Assembly: GCA_965267185.1 (NCBI GenBank)
Contig: OZ253937.1
Coordinates: forward strand, 2,976,001 to 3,040,000
DNA: 64,000 nucleotides
Source: G965267185 sp965267185
GTDB taxonomy: Bacteria; Pseudomonadota; Alphaproteobacteria; UBA6615
Direction: 5' to 3'
The position numbers were made by a program, and so were the translations under genes. Of the stretch, positions 36,550 through 45,703 are shown piece after piece (position 1 is the stretch's first letter; the number at the start of each line of letters is the position of its first letter). The notes under the pieces were generated by a model. The model did not search any database. It saw only the letters and a program-made list of their open reading frames with translations, and was not told where the DNA came from.

Positions 36550-37233
36550 ATGGCTTACGTGATTACACCGCCGGAGACCGTTTCGGTTGCCATCAGCGGC
36601 AGCGAAGACAGATTTCCCGTACGGCGCATCTACTGCGTCGGCCGCAACTACGCGGCGCATATTCGGGAGATGGGCGGCGACGAACGCGATCCGCCCTTCT
36701 ACTTCGCCAAACCCGCCGATGCCATCGTGCCCACAGGCTCATCGATCGACTACCCGCCGCAGACCGAGAACCTGCATTATGAGATCGAGCTCGTCGCGGC
36801 AATCGGCAAGGGTGGCCGCGATATAACCGAAGCCGCAGCGCTCGACCATGTGTACGGTTATGCGGTCGGTCTCGACATGACGCGCCGCGACGTACAGATC
36901 GCGCTACGCGAAAAAGGCCGGCCTTGGGACATGGGTAAAGGGTTCGACCAATCGGCGCCGTGTGGCGATATCCACCCGGTCGATCAAGTAGGTCACTTCC
37001 CCAAGGGCAATATCTGGCTCAAGGTCAATGGCGAGACGCGCCAGGATTCCGATCTCGAATACATGATCTGGAATCTCCAAGAGACCATCGCCAATCTTTC
37101 GGGCTTGGTCGAGCTGGGCCCGGGCGATCTTATCTATACAGGAACCCCCGACGGCGTCGGGCCGGTGGTCTCCGGCGATAAGATGCATGGTCATATCGAC
37201 GGATTGAGCGATCTGGAAATCACGGTTCGTTAG
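36550..37233 (+). CDS. Fumarylacetoacetate hydrolase (FAH) family protein
   Basis: A 227-residue FAH-domain protein (PF01557), probably an acylpyruvate/fumarylpyruvate-type hydrolase or oxaloacetate tautomerase-like. Core motifs: IYCVGRNYAAHIREMGGD near residues 26-43, PPFYFAKPADAIVP near 47-60, the metal ligands in HYEIELVAAIGKGGRDI near 77-93, and YGYAVGLDMTRRDVQ near 103-117. It ends GDLIYTGTPDGVGPV. ATG 36550 follows GAGGAGAG at a good distance. It is co-directional with the peptidase C26 gene before it and xthA after it. Exact substrate unknown. Confidence 0.9.
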   Translation: MAYVITPPETVSVAISGSEDRFPVRRIYCVGRNYAAHIREMGGDERDPPFYFAKPADAIVPTGSSIDYPPQTENLHYEIELVAAIGKGGRDITEAAALDHVYGYAVGLDMTRRDVQIALREKGRPWDMGKGFDQSAPCGDIHPVDQVGHFPKGNIWLKVNGETRQDSDLEYMIWNLQETIANLSGLVELGPGDLIYTGTPDGVGPVVSGDKMHGHIDGLSDLEITVR

Positions 37234-37262
37234 CTCATAGGCCTGCTTTCGGATCGATCGTC

Positions 37263-38051
37263 ATGCGTGTCGTCACCTGGAACATAAATTCGGTTCGCTT
37301 GCGCGCACCCCTCGTGCGCCGTCTCGTCGACGAGATTGCGCCCGACGTTCTGTGCTTGCAGGAAACCAAGGTGGTCGACGACCTGTTCCCACACGATGAT
37401 CTGGCCGACCTGTTTCCCCACCGCCACGCCCGCGGCATGAAGGCCTATAACGGCGTCGCGATTCTATCGCGCCTCCCGTTTAAGGAGACCAGTGGGCGTG
37501 ACTGGTGCGGACGCACCGATGCCCGCCATGCCAGCGTCACGCTCGACGGCGGCGTCGAGATACATGATTTCTACGTGCCGTCGGGCGGCGACGAGCCTGA
37601 CCCCGCTATCAACGACAAGTTTGCGCATAAGCTCGAATTTCTCGACGAAATGGCCGCGTGGTGGGACAAGCAATCGACGCCGAAGGCGAAGCGCATCATG
37701 GTCGGCGATCTAAATATCGCCCCGCTCGAACACGATGTCTGGTCGCACAAACAACTGTTGAATGTGGTTAGCCATACACCGGTTGAGGTCGACCGGCTCG
37801 CCCAGGTGCAGGCGTCCCACGACTGGATCGACGCCGTGCGCCACTTCGTTCCCGACACGGAGAAGCTCTATAGCTGGTGGAGCTACCGCGCCCGCGACTG
37901 GCGTGCCTCCAACCGCGGCCGCCGTCTCGACCATGTGTGGGTGACCCCTTCGCTGGCCAACAATTTGAAGGCCGCTTCGGTCTTCGCTGATGCGCGAGAT
38001 TGGCCGAAAGCGTCCGACCACGCACCGGTGGTGGTGGACATCGATATCTAG
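37263..38051 (+). CDS. xthA: Exodeoxyribonuclease III / AP endonuclease
   Basis: A 262-residue exonuclease III-family (EEP superfamily) protein that repairs abasic sites and trims 3' ends. Motifs are complete: TWNINSVRLRAPLVR near residues 5-19 (metal Asn), LCLQETKVVDD near 38-48 (metal Glu), GRTDARHA, MVGDLNIAPLEHDVW near 145-159 and the C-terminal SDHAPVVVDI (catalytic Asp-His). ATG 37263 gives the normal short N-terminus. It is 29 nt after the FAH gene and convergent with the methyltransferase gene. Confidence 0.95.
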   Translation: MRVVTWNINSVRLRAPLVRRLVDEIAPDVLCLQETKVVDDLFPHDDLADLFPHRHARGMKAYNGVAILSRLPFKETSGRDWCGRTDARHASVTLDGGVEIHDFYVPSGGDEPDPAINDKFAHKLEFLDEMAAWWDKQSTPKAKRIMVGDLNIAPLEHDVWSHKQLLNVVSHTPVEVDRLAQVQASHDWIDAVRHFVPDTEKLYSWWSYRARDWRASNRGRRLDHVWVTPSLANNLKAASVFADARDWPKASDHAPVVVDIDI

Positions 38052-38057
38052 TGGGCG

Positions 38058-38549
38058 CTAGCCGCTCACCCGATACATGAAATAGCGCTCGGCCGGCACA
38101 CCGTCGGGCAACGGCAGCGAGGCCCACCTATCAGCGGGGAGCTTCTGGTCGCTCAAAACCACGCCGCCGGGCCGCAGGAGGGCGTCCAACAAAGGCACCA
38201 CTTGTGCAAACATAATGGCATCGGTTTCGGGCCGGCCACTACCGATGTCGCTGTGGACCAGCGCCGCGGTCTTACCCAGGCGCACCGCCGCATCCGGCAG
38301 CCGTTCGATCACCTCGCCCAAAAACATATGGTCGTCGTCAGGAATACAGTCGGGATGGGCGGCAACCTGCCGGTCGAAAACATAGATGTCGCGGCCGGGA
38401 AAGAGCTCGCGCATATGATCGTAGGTGCGACCATTACCGAGGCCCAGCTCGAGGATGGGACCGGAGATATTTTCGATCAGGTGGGCGGCCTCATCGAGAC
38501 ACTCGCGCTGCGCCACCATCCGCCGAATAAAACTATCGAGCCGGCTCAT
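38058..38549 (-). CDS. Small SAM-dependent methyltransferase-like protein
   Basis: A 163-residue class I methyltransferase-like protein. The SAM-binding motif I is GPILELGLGNGRTYDHM near residues 30-46, followed by DIYVFDRQVAAHPD near 54-67, which holds the acidic residue at the end of strand two. It also has ALVHSDIGSGRPETD near 95-109 and a final sheet, GGVVLSDQKLP. It fits a small family of alphaproteobacterial class I methyltransferases with unknown acceptor. It lies 21 nt after the cyclic-nucleotide-binding gene on the same strand and thus probably shares its transcript. No substrate can be inferred. Confidence 0.8.
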   Translation of the reverse strand: MSRLDSFIRRMVAQRECLDEAAHLIENISGPILELGLGNGRTYDHMRELFPGRDIYVFDRQVAAHPDCIPDDDHMFLGEVIERLPDAAVRLGKTAALVHSDIGSGRPETDAIMFAQVVPLLDALLRPGGVVLSDQKLPADRWASLPLPDGVPAERYFMYRVSG

Positions 38550-38570
38550 ATATAGAATCGCATGCTGCGA

Positions 38571-39026
38571 TCAGTCATTTCGTTCGGCCAGCGCCTCGCG
38601 CAATTGGGTCGTTGTGTGATCGAGACGCGAAGCCAGTTCTCGCATGATCTCAACCGACATCTCGGGAAATTCCGCGATCAGGCGAAAAAATAAATCCTTC
38701 GAAATACGCAACGTGACCGTGCGCGACTTGGCGCGCACTGTCGCGGTGCGCGGCACGTCGCACAGGATGGCGATTTCACCGACGAAATCGTTCCGGCCCA
38801 AGGTCGCGACGTTGAGCTCGCCTGACGGCGTGTCGATCAGCACGTCCGCCTCGCCTTCGACAATCAGGTAAGCGGCGTCGCCCATATCACCCTGGCGGAA
38901 AAAAAGCTGCTCGGCCTCATAGGTGATCCGCTCGCTGGTAAACGCCAACAGTTTCAGCTTGGACGGCTCTAGCTTCGCAAACATCGGAATGTTGCGCAGG
39001 AGTTCTACTTCTTCATTCAGGCTCAC
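38571..39026 (-). CDS. Cyclic-nucleotide-binding domain protein
   Basis: A 151-residue protein made up almost only of a CNMP-binding domain (PF00027). The phosphate-binding cassette reads DFVGEIAILCDVPRTATVRA (residues ~79-98) and keeps the Gly-Glu and the Arg that binds the cyclic phosphate. FFRQGDMGDAAYLIVEGEADV precedes it. A C-terminal helix (MSVEIMRELASRLDHTTTQL) follows and no DNA-binding HTH is seen, so it is not a CRP-type regulator. GTG 39026 is chosen because GGGGGGAGA precedes it; the frame opens from 39086. It follows the degenerate ABC gene, probably on the same transcript. Confidence 0.85.
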   Translation of the reverse strand: MSLNEEVELLRNIPMFAKLEPSKLKLLAFTSERITYEAEQLFFRQGDMGDAAYLIVEGEADVLIDTPSGELNVATLGRNDFVGEIAILCDVPRTATVRAKSRTVTLRISKDLFFRLIAEFPEMSVEIMRELASRLDHTTTQLREALAERND

Positions 39027-39082
39027 GTTATCTCCCCCCGGGGCCTTTGGTATTCTTCCATATTCAGCGAGGCCCGTCAGTA

Positions 39083-41767
39083 TCACGCCGACTGCATCAT
39101 TTCGTAGAGCGCCGTTCCGTCACGGTTGAGCTGATCATAGGGACCCTGCTCCTTTACCCGGCCATCGGCAAACACGACAACGCTGTCGAACTTCGCCGCC
39201 ATCGGCGCCCGATTGACAATCCATATGACCCCCTTGCCATCGCGCATCCGCAAGACAGCCTCGGCGATCCGGTCTTGCACCGACGGGTCCATCGCAGACG
39301 TCGCTTCATTAGCAATCAGCAAGTCCGGACGCTTCAATAGGGCGCGCGCGAGGCTCAGTTTTTGCCGCTGAACCGTCGACAGGCGCCCGCCGCCGACACC
39401 CACCTGGAACTCCAGACCGGCCTCCATGACGCTACCGCGCAGGTGCAAATCATCGAGCGTCTCGGCAATGAGAGTGCCAACCCGCTGCGGGCCCTCCGCC
39501 TGACCGTAGGCTAGCTTGCCAAACAGGATGTTGTCCTGCAATGCCGCAGCGGCGTTGTACTTATCGGCATCGAAAAACTCGACAGCGCCGCCGAGCTCTT
39601 TGGGCAAGTCGGCGGCGAAATGATCGCGGGCGTTCAAGATCTTGTTCTGCAGCTCGGTCGTTATGATGCCTAAGCGATGCTGAGCAACGATCACCTTGAA
39701 CGGCAGCGACATCAATGCAACCCGGTCCTCTTCGGTCATTTCGTCGTGCGACCGGCGGTCGGTCCGTGACAACAAAGTCCTGAATTCGGGCAGGTCCTCG
39801 GAGCTGATAAACGAATACTGTTCGAAGAACTCATGGCCCGGCGGCAACCCGGCAAAAATCTCGATCATCGTCTCGGCGACGCTACGCCCCGCGTCGATGA
39901 GATCGTCAACCAGGTCGGACTTGCGCAGAATTTCCAGCACGTAGGGGTGCTGCGGCAACCAGCTCATGTCGAAGGTGTCGCCGACAGGGGTGCCGAACAG
40001 CAGATTTTCGGCAACCGTTGCGTTGGTGTTGTAGGAGCTCCGGTCAAACAATTCGACGAGGTCGGAATAGGCCGCTTCGTGCAGCTTGTCGGCCATCGCT
40101 GTGCGCGCCTTAAGAACGGCTTCGGCGATATCGGGACGTTCCGCCGGATCTATCGTGCCCCGGAGACCGAGCTGGTAGATATCGTCGGAGAGTTCGACCG
40201 CATCGAATATTTCCAGCACCTTGTCGAACAGCGGTTCCGGCCCATCCACCCCAGCGGCCTCATAGTCGACCCAGTCGGCGTTGAAGTCGTGCTCGATATT
40301 GCCGGCCCGCACTGTCTCAACGATATCCGACTGGCGCTTCTTGGCTTCCGCTTCGTCGTAGTCCGCCTCGCGCACAGGCCGGTGCTTCAGCCCATAGACC
40401 AAATTGTCACGCACCGAGGCCGACTGAAGGAACGGCGCATTCCCGGCATAGGCTATGCGGCGGCCGACCACAGCCTCCGGCAGTTCAGCGAGGTTTTGAC
40501 CACCGATCGTTATACGGCCCCCCGTCGGCACGGCCAGCCGCGCCAGCAAGAGCGCCAGATAGTCCTTGCCGCTACTACCGCCACCGACAACCGCAACATT
40601 GCTGTCGGCGGCAAGATTGAGCGTGACCCCGGCGATGCGGCGCACCTGATCCTCGTCGACCAAGCTGACATTCGCCAGCTCGATGGGGCCGGCCAGGGAA
40701 GGCTCGCCCTCGGGCTCGGCGTGCTGCAATTCCTCTTCGAGCATGCCATCGGGGTCGAACTGGCTGACGACTTGTTCGTATTTAACGCGGGCGTCGGCTT
40801 GCTGCTGGTACCAGTTCAGCAGCTCCTTCCACGGCTGCGACATTTCTTTGTGGGCGCCGATCACCGCGACCAAACCACCAATCGTGATGTCGCCCTCGAT
40901 GACCAGGATGCCGCCGAACAGGTAAAACAAAAACGGTGCCAGCTTATCGAGGAAGTTATTGAGGAATTTGATGGTGTATTTGCGTTGGAAAATCTCGAAA
41001 CGGATGTTGTAGATCGCCGAGAGGCGGTCGGCGAACCGGCTGAGTTCCAGGTTCGACGTGTCGTTAGCGTGAATATCGACGATGCCGTTTACGGTCTCGC
41101 CGACATGGTCGGACAAACGGCGAATCTCCCGCAGTCTCGCTTTGCCAAGCTGACTAACCCGTTTTTGCAGCCGCGGGACAACGTAGATCTGAACCGGATA
41201 AAGTGCCGCCGCCGCAAGTCCGAGCAGGGGGTCTTGGACAACGATAAAACCGATCGCGACGATGAGCTGGCCGCCGAGAAACACCGGATCGACCACCGAA
41301 CCGACGAAGAAGGCACCGATGGGTTCCGACTCGGCAGTGATCATCGAGATCACCTCGCCCTGGCTGGTGCGCTTGAAATGAGGCAATGGGAAGCGCAGCA
41401 CCCGCGAGTACAACGAATAGCGCAATCGGCGCAGCAGCCGCTCCGCCGTGCGGCCCTTCGACGTGTTGATATGAAATTTCAGGGCGTTATTGGCGACCAC
41501 CAGAAACAGAAAAAACACGCACAAAATGACAAGGAAGGTGGTCTGCGTGCCGCCGAAGACAAACTCGTAGACCCCAAGCACCGAGGCTGAAAAGGGCGGC
41601 CCTTCGCCACCCAACGCGCGATTGATGATCTGTTTGGGGACGTCGAGCAGCATGAAGCCGACGGGCCAGGAGATCACCACGAAAATCAGGATGTAGAGTT
41701 GTTGACGCCCGCTGTGCTTGAGGACAAAGCGGTACATGCTGCGGTCCATCCGCTCGGCCACTCGCAA
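39083..41767 (-). CDS. ABC exporter-like protein with altered, insertion-bearing ATPase domain
   Basis: An 894-residue fusion of an ABC-exporter membrane domain (residues ~1-330, about six helices, SQGEVISMITAESEPIGAFF at 135-154) and an ATPase domain of about 530 residues, roughly twice the usual size. ATPase motifs are changed: Walker A GGGSSGKD (395-402; Ser and Asp replace a Gly and the Ser/Thr, Lys401 kept), signature LSTVQ (796-800), Walker B LLIANEATSAMD (Asp to Asn820, Glu821 kept), and H-loop VNR (Asn852). Three copies of the post-Q-loop element occur at 451-459, 584-592 and 742-750. It precedes the cNMP-binding gene. Substrate unknown, though the divergent glycan genes suggest a glycoconjugate. 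Confidence 0.88.
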   Translation of the reverse strand: MRVAERMDRSMYRFVLKHSGRQQLYILIFVVISWPVGFMLLDVPKQIINRALGGEGPPFSASVLGVYEFVFGGTQTTFLVILCVFFLFLVVANNALKFHINTSKGRTAERLLRRLRYSLYSRVLRFPLPHFKRTSQGEVISMITAESEPIGAFFVGSVVDPVFLGGQLIVAIGFIVVQDPLLGLAAAALYPVQIYVVPRLQKRVSQLGKARLREIRRLSDHVGETVNGIVDIHANDTSNLELSRFADRLSAIYNIRFEIFQRKYTIKFLNNFLDKLAPFLFYLFGGILVIEGDITIGGLVAVIGAHKEMSQPWKELLNWYQQQADARVKYEQVVSQFDPDGMLEEELQHAEPEGEPSLAGPIELANVSLVDEDQVRRIAGVTLNLAADSNVAVVGGGSSGKDYLALLLARLAVPTGGRITIGGQNLAELPEAVVGRRIAYAGNAPFLQSASVRDNLVYGLKHRPVREADYDEAEAKKRQSDIVETVRAGNIEHDFNADWVDYEAAGVDGPEPLFDKVLEIFDAVELSDDIYQLGLRGTIDPAERPDIAEAVLKARTAMADKLHEAAYSDLVELFDRSSYNTNATVAENLLFGTPVGDTFDMSWLPQHPYVLEILRKSDLVDDLIDAGRSVAETMIEIFAGLPPGHEFFEQYSFISSEDLPEFRTLLSRTDRRSHDEMTEEDRVALMSLPFKVIVAQHRLGIITTELQNKILNARDHFAADLPKELGGAVEFFDADKYNAAAALQDNILFGKLAYGQAEGPQRVGTLIAETLDDLHLRGSVMEAGLEFQVGVGGGRLSTVQRQKLSLARALLKRPDLLIANEATSAMDPSVQDRIAEAVLRMRDGKGVIWIVNRAPMAAKFDSVVVFADGRVKEQGPYDQLNRDGTALYEMMQSA

Positions 41768-41941
41768 ATCTCCCTAAACCCGGCAACGGCGTCAGCCCGA
41801 ATCCGATTAACCTAACCCACCGAAACAGATAAATAAATCGGGAGCAGCGCGTGTTCCGCTCTCGTAATCAGAGGGTTCTGCGACCATGTCAGTTGTGTAA
41901 TAGTCTGGCGCAGTCAAGTCCTGGCCACAGTTGGTGCCTCC
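41768..41941. promoter_or_regulatory. Divergent intergenic region of the ABC and glycosyltransferase operons
   Basis: 174 nt that should contain the start signals of both the minus-strand ABC-cNMP-methyltransferase transcript and the long plus-strand glycan operon. It is AT-richer near 41820-41845. I see no clear sigma-70 or sigma-54 boxes and no strong palindrome. Confidence 0.5.
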
Positions 41942-43207
41942 ATGCCGAACCGCAACAAGCGTATCTTGATCTACAGCCACGACTCGTTCGGTCTCGGCCA
42001 TTTACGCCGCTGCCGGGCGATTGCCCATGCGCTTGTACAGCACGATCCGAATATCAGCGTCCTTATCTTGTCGGGCTCGCCGATCATCGGGAACTTCGAG
42101 TTCCGCGACCGGGTCGATTTCGTGCGGCTGCCCGGCGTGGTCAAGCTGCAGAACGGCGAGTATGTGCCGCTCAAGCTGCCGATGGACATCGAGGAAACGG
42201 TTGCGCTGCGGGCCGCTATCATTCTCCACACCGCGGCGGCTTTCGACCCCGACGTGTTCATTGTCGACAAGGAACCCCACGGGCTGCGCGGCGAGGTGCT
42301 GGAGACCCTGCACATGCTCAAGGACCGCGGGACGTTTCTGGTGTTGGGTTTGCGCGACATTCTCGACGACCCGCACCTGCTCGGCCCGGAATGGCGCAAC
42401 AAGAACGTGCTGCCGACCCTCGACAATTTATACGATGAGCTGTGGGTCTACGGCTTGCCGCAAATCTGTAACCCGCTCGAGGGCCTAAGCCTGCCGCAAT
42501 CGGTACACCGGAAGACGGTCTATACGGGATACCTCCGGCGCCAGTTGCGCGAGGGCGTTGTCGCCTCGACCGACTTCCCCTATCGCGACCGGCCTTACAT
42601 TCTGGTCACCGCCGGTGGCGGCGGTGACGGCGATGTGATGTTCGACTGGGTATTGCGGGCTTATGAGAACGATTCCGGCCTACCGCTACCCGCCTTCTTC
42701 GTGTTCGGCCCGTTCCTCGATCCCGACCTGCAGGCCTCCTTTAACGCGCGCATTGCAAAGCTGCCCAATGTCGACTCGATCATTTTCGACACGCATCCCG
42801 AAGCGCTCATTGCCAACGCCTCGGCGATGGTCGCCATGGGCGGTTACAACACATTTTGCGAAATCCTCTCGTTCGACAAACGTGCCCTCATCGTACCGAG
42901 AACCCGGCCGCGCCTCGAACAGTTCATTCGGGCCTCACGCAGCCAGGAGCTCGGGCTGGTGAAAATGCTCGTGCACGACGGAACCGACGACCGCGCAGAT
43001 GCCCCCGACTGGCGGTTGATGGCCACCGCGCTGCGTCATCTGCCACAACAGGGATTGCCCAAAGAGGTCGTCCTGCCGGGCTTGCTCGACGGCCTCGACA
43101 ACGTCAACCGGCTGGCCGATATCGCCATCGCCCGCCGGCGGGACTTTGACAGTATCGGCGGCGACCGCAGCGCTACCGCGGGAGACGTCAGCCAACGGTC
43201 GACGTGA
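41942..43207 (+). CDS. COG4671-type predicted glycosyltransferase (first copy)
   Basis: A 421-residue GT-B-like protein of the predicted glycosyltransferase COG4671 group, related in outline to MurG-type (GT28) enzymes. The N-terminal nucleotide-fold opens ILIYSHDSFGLGHLRRC near residues 8-24. The C-terminal part has YILVTAGGGGDGDVMFDWV near 219-237 (sugar-nucleotide loop) and AMVAMGGYNTFCEIL near 295-309, a donor-site motif. ATG 41942 is the first gene of an eleven-gene run. Its stop overlaps the next GTG as GTGA. A second COG4671 copy occurs at 46323. The glycan product is unknown. Confidence 0.83.
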   Translation: MPNRNKRILIYSHDSFGLGHLRRCRAIAHALVQHDPNISVLILSGSPIIGNFEFRDRVDFVRLPGVVKLQNGEYVPLKLPMDIEETVALRAAIILHTAAAFDPDVFIVDKEPHGLRGEVLETLHMLKDRGTFLVLGLRDILDDPHLLGPEWRNKNVLPTLDNLYDELWVYGLPQICNPLEGLSLPQSVHRKTVYTGYLRRQLREGVVASTDFPYRDRPYILVTAGGGGDGDVMFDWVLRAYENDSGLPLPAFFVFGPFLDPDLQASFNARIAKLPNVDSIIFDTHPEALIANASAMVAMGGYNTFCEILSFDKRALIVPRTRPRLEQFIRASRSQELGLVKMLVHDGTDDRADAPDWRLMATALRHLPQQGLPKEVVLPGLLDGLDNVNRLADIAIARRRDFDSIGGDRSATAGDVSQRST

Positions 43208-44547
43208 CCGCTTATCCCGAGATCGACTTGGCCGACGGCGCGCCTACCGAACAGGCGCAACCGAAACAGCCCTTAAACAAACATCCCGGCGCTGTTCGTG
43301 TCGGCGTTGTGGTGAAGGGATATCCGCGCCTATCGGAGACCTTCATCGCGCAGGAGTTGCTCGGTCTCGAAACCCGTAACGTCCGTCTGGAAATCATCTC
43401 GCTGCGGCACCCCTACGACCCGACGACCCACCCCATCCATAGTGAAATAACCGCGCCGGTTAGCTACTTGCCGGAATATCTATGGCGCGAACCCATCCGG
43501 GTTCTGCGCTCCTGGTGGGGGGCCCGCCGCTGTGTCGGCTATCGGGCCGCGCGCGCCAAGTTCTGGCGCGACTTGCGGCGCGACCCGACCCCCAATCGAA
43601 TCCGGCGCTTCGGTCAGGCCTGCGTATTGGCCCATGAAGCCAGCCCGGACCTGGATTTTCTCTACGCGCACTTTCTGCACACGCCGGCGTCGGTCACCCG
43701 CTACGCGGCTACCATGTTGAGATTACCTTTCGCGGTCTCCGCCCACGCCAAGGACATCTGGACGACGCCGGATTGGGAGAAGCGCGAAAAAATTCAAGAC
43801 GCGAGGTGGCTCACCACCTGCACGGCTTACGGCGCCGATCATTTGCGCGAACTCGCCGGTGCCCCGGACCGGCAAAAAGTCCACTTGCATTATCATGGCC
43901 TCGACCTGGACCGGTTTGCGCCGCCGCCGTCTGAACGATCCGAAAGAGACGGCACCGACCCGAGAAATCCAGTCTCTCTCGTCTCTGTCGGACGGTTGGT
44001 TGAAAAGAAAGGCTATAAAGACCTGCTCAGCGCGCTTGCTTTGTTACCATCCGAGTTGCAATGGCGGCTCACGCATATTGGCGGCGGGCCGCTTTCAAAC
44101 ACTTTGTCAGCGCAAGCCGAGCGGCTCGGCATCGCCGACAGAATCGAATGGCGGGGCCGCCAACCGCAATCCGATGTTCAAGAAGCGCTGCGGCAGGCCG
44201 ATATCTTCGTCCTCGCCAGTAAAATCGCGGGCGACGGCGACCGCGACGGATTGCCCAACGTGTTGATGGAAGCACAAAGCCAGTCGGTGCCGTGTGTCTC
44301 TACTGCCGTCTCTGCCATACCCGAGCTGATCGAGGACGGTCTCAACGGGCGCCTCGTCGCCCCGGAAAACCCGCCGGCGCTCGCCGCCGCAATCGCCGAG
44401 CTCACCGGCGATCCAGCGCTCCGCAGACGGCTGGCCGGGCAAGCGCTGGCGAAGCTGAGAGCCGAGTTTCAAATGGACGAGGGGCACGACGCTATCGCCG
44501 CGTTGCTCGTGTCGGCGGCAGCGAACCAACGCGCCGCCAAAACCTGA
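43204..44547 (+). CDS. Glycosyltransferase family 4
   Basis: A 447-residue GT4 enzyme. GVVVKGYPRLSETFIAQELLGLE near residues 36-58 is the typical opening of the exopolysaccharide-type GT4 subfamily. The SAHAKDIWTTPDWEK stretch near 180 and VSVGRLVEKKGYKDLLSAL near 260-278 belong to the acceptor and donor domains. DGDRDGLPNVLMEAQSQSVP near 346-365 carries the E-x7-E-like motif with Glu in LMEA. Start is GTG 43204, overlapping the previous stop. The first ~30 residues are variable, and no signal is seen. Followed 1 nt later by another GT4 gene. Confidence 0.88.
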   Translation: MTAYPEIDLADGAPTEQAQPKQPLNKHPGAVRVGVVVKGYPRLSETFIAQELLGLETRNVRLEIISLRHPYDPTTHPIHSEITAPVSYLPEYLWREPIRVLRSWWGARRCVGYRAARAKFWRDLRRDPTPNRIRRFGQACVLAHEASPDLDFLYAHFLHTPASVTRYAATMLRLPFAVSAHAKDIWTTPDWEKREKIQDARWLTTCTAYGADHLRELAGAPDRQKVHLHYHGLDLDRFAPPPSERSERDGTDPRNPVSLVSVGRLVEKKGYKDLLSALALLPSELQWRLTHIGGGPLSNTLSAQAERLGIADRIEWRGRQPQSDVQEALRQADIFVLASKIAGDGDRDGLPNVLMEAQSQSVPCVSTAVSAIPELIEDGLNGRLVAPENPPALAAAIAELTGDPALRRRLAGQALAKLRAEFQMDEGHDAIAALLVSAAANQRAAKT

Positions 44548-44548
44548 T

Positions 44549-45703
44549 ATGCGCATCGCTTTTTACGCGCCGATGAAGCCGCCCGACCATCCGGTCCCCT
44601 CCGGGGACCGGCAACTCGCCCGGTTGTTCCAGAGGGCACTGGCTCACAACGGCCATGAGAGCGAGATCGCTTGCCGCTTCGTGAGCCGCGACGGCGCGGG
44701 CGACCCTGAACGGCAGAGGCGACTGCGCACGCTCGGTGAAAAGCTAGCCGGCCGGCTGGTTCATCGGTTCAAGTCGCGCCCGCCCGGCGAACAGCCTGAT
44801 GCCTGGTTCACGTATCACGTCTACCACAAGGCCCCCGACTGGTTGGGGCCCGCTGTCTCATCCGGGCTCGGGATTCCTTATGTGATCGCGGAGGCATCGA
44901 CCGCACCCAAGCGGGCCGGCGGCCCGTGGGACATCGGCTATACCGGCGCCAACCAGGCTATCGCGCAGGCAGACGCGATCTTCACCGTGAACAGCGACGA
45001 TTGGGGGTGTTTGGACGATCTCATCGGCCCGAAGACCTACCATAAGCGCCTCTACCCTTTTATTGACGCCGCGCCATTCAAGGCCGCTGCCGAGCGGCGG
45101 CAGAACATCCGCGAGGGCTATAAGCAGCATTTTGGCTGGCCTGGCGAAACACCGCTATTGCTCGCGGTCGGTATGATGCGCGAGGGCGCGAAGCGCCAGT
45201 CCTACCACTTGCTGGCAACGGCCTTGTCGCAGCTAACCGATACAGAGTGGCGTTTGGTCGTGGTCGGCGACGGCCCCTGCCGCGACGAGATCACCCAGGA
45301 ACTTGATGAGTTGGTCCCCGGACGCACCGTTTTCCTCGGCGAGCTGAGCGGTACCGAACTGGCCGACGCCTATGCCGCGTGCGACCTGCTGGCGTGGCCC
45401 GCTATCGATGAGGCGTTTGGCATGGCGCTGCTGGAAGCCCAAGCGGCGGGCTTGCCCATCGTTGCGGGCAAGCAGCGCGGCGTTCCAGATATCGTTTCGC
45501 CGGGCGTAACCGGATTGCTGCCCCCGCCCAACGACGTGGACGCCTTCGCTGCAGCCGTTCGCCGCCTCTTAGAAGATAACGGCTTGCGCGAAACGCTGTC
45601 CCGCGCCGCCGCATCGCGGATCGGCGAGCAATTCGACATCCCGGCAGCAGCGGCGCAGATCGACCGCACCTTACAGGTCGTCGAGATGGGGTTCCGCCGG
45701 TAA
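44549..45703 (+). CDS. Glycosyltransferase family 4 (second)
   Basis: A 384-residue GT4 protein. It opens RIAFYAPMKPPDHPVPSGDR (residues 2-21), a form common among alphaproteobacterial EPS-cluster glycosyltransferases. The donor domain has LLAVGMMREGAKRQSYHLL near 203 and CDLLAWPAIDEAFGMALLEA near 275-294, with the E-x7-E motif. ATG 44549 starts one base after the preceding stop. The gene ends sharing a base with the next ATG (TAATG), so translation is probably coupled. Acceptor and donor sugars unknown. Confidence 0.88.
   Translation: MRIAFYAPMKPPDHPVPSGDRQLARLFQRALAHNGHESEIACRFVSRDGAGDPERQRRLRTLGEKLAGRLVHRFKSRPPGEQPDAWFTYHVYHKAPDWLGPAVSSGLGIPYVIAEASTAPKRAGGPWDIGYTGANQAIAQADAIFTVNSDDWGCLDDLIGPKTYHKRLYPFIDAAPFKAAAERRQNIREGYKQHFGWPGETPLLLAVGMMREGAKRQSYHLLATALSQLTDTEWRLVVVGDGPCRDEITQELDELVPGRTVFLGELSGTELADAYAACDLLAWPAIDEAFGMALLEAQAAGLPIVAGKQRGVPDIVSPGVTGLLPPPNDVDAFAAAVRRLLEDNGLRETLSRAAASRIGEQFDIPAAAAQIDRTLQVVEMGFRR

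Noticed and set aside
39833..41590. A 585-codon open frame on the plus strand, antisense to the ABC exporter gene
   Set aside because: It is a shadow of the GC3-biased real gene. Its translation has charged, low-complexity composition with no domain, while the minus-strand frame has clear ABC motifs.
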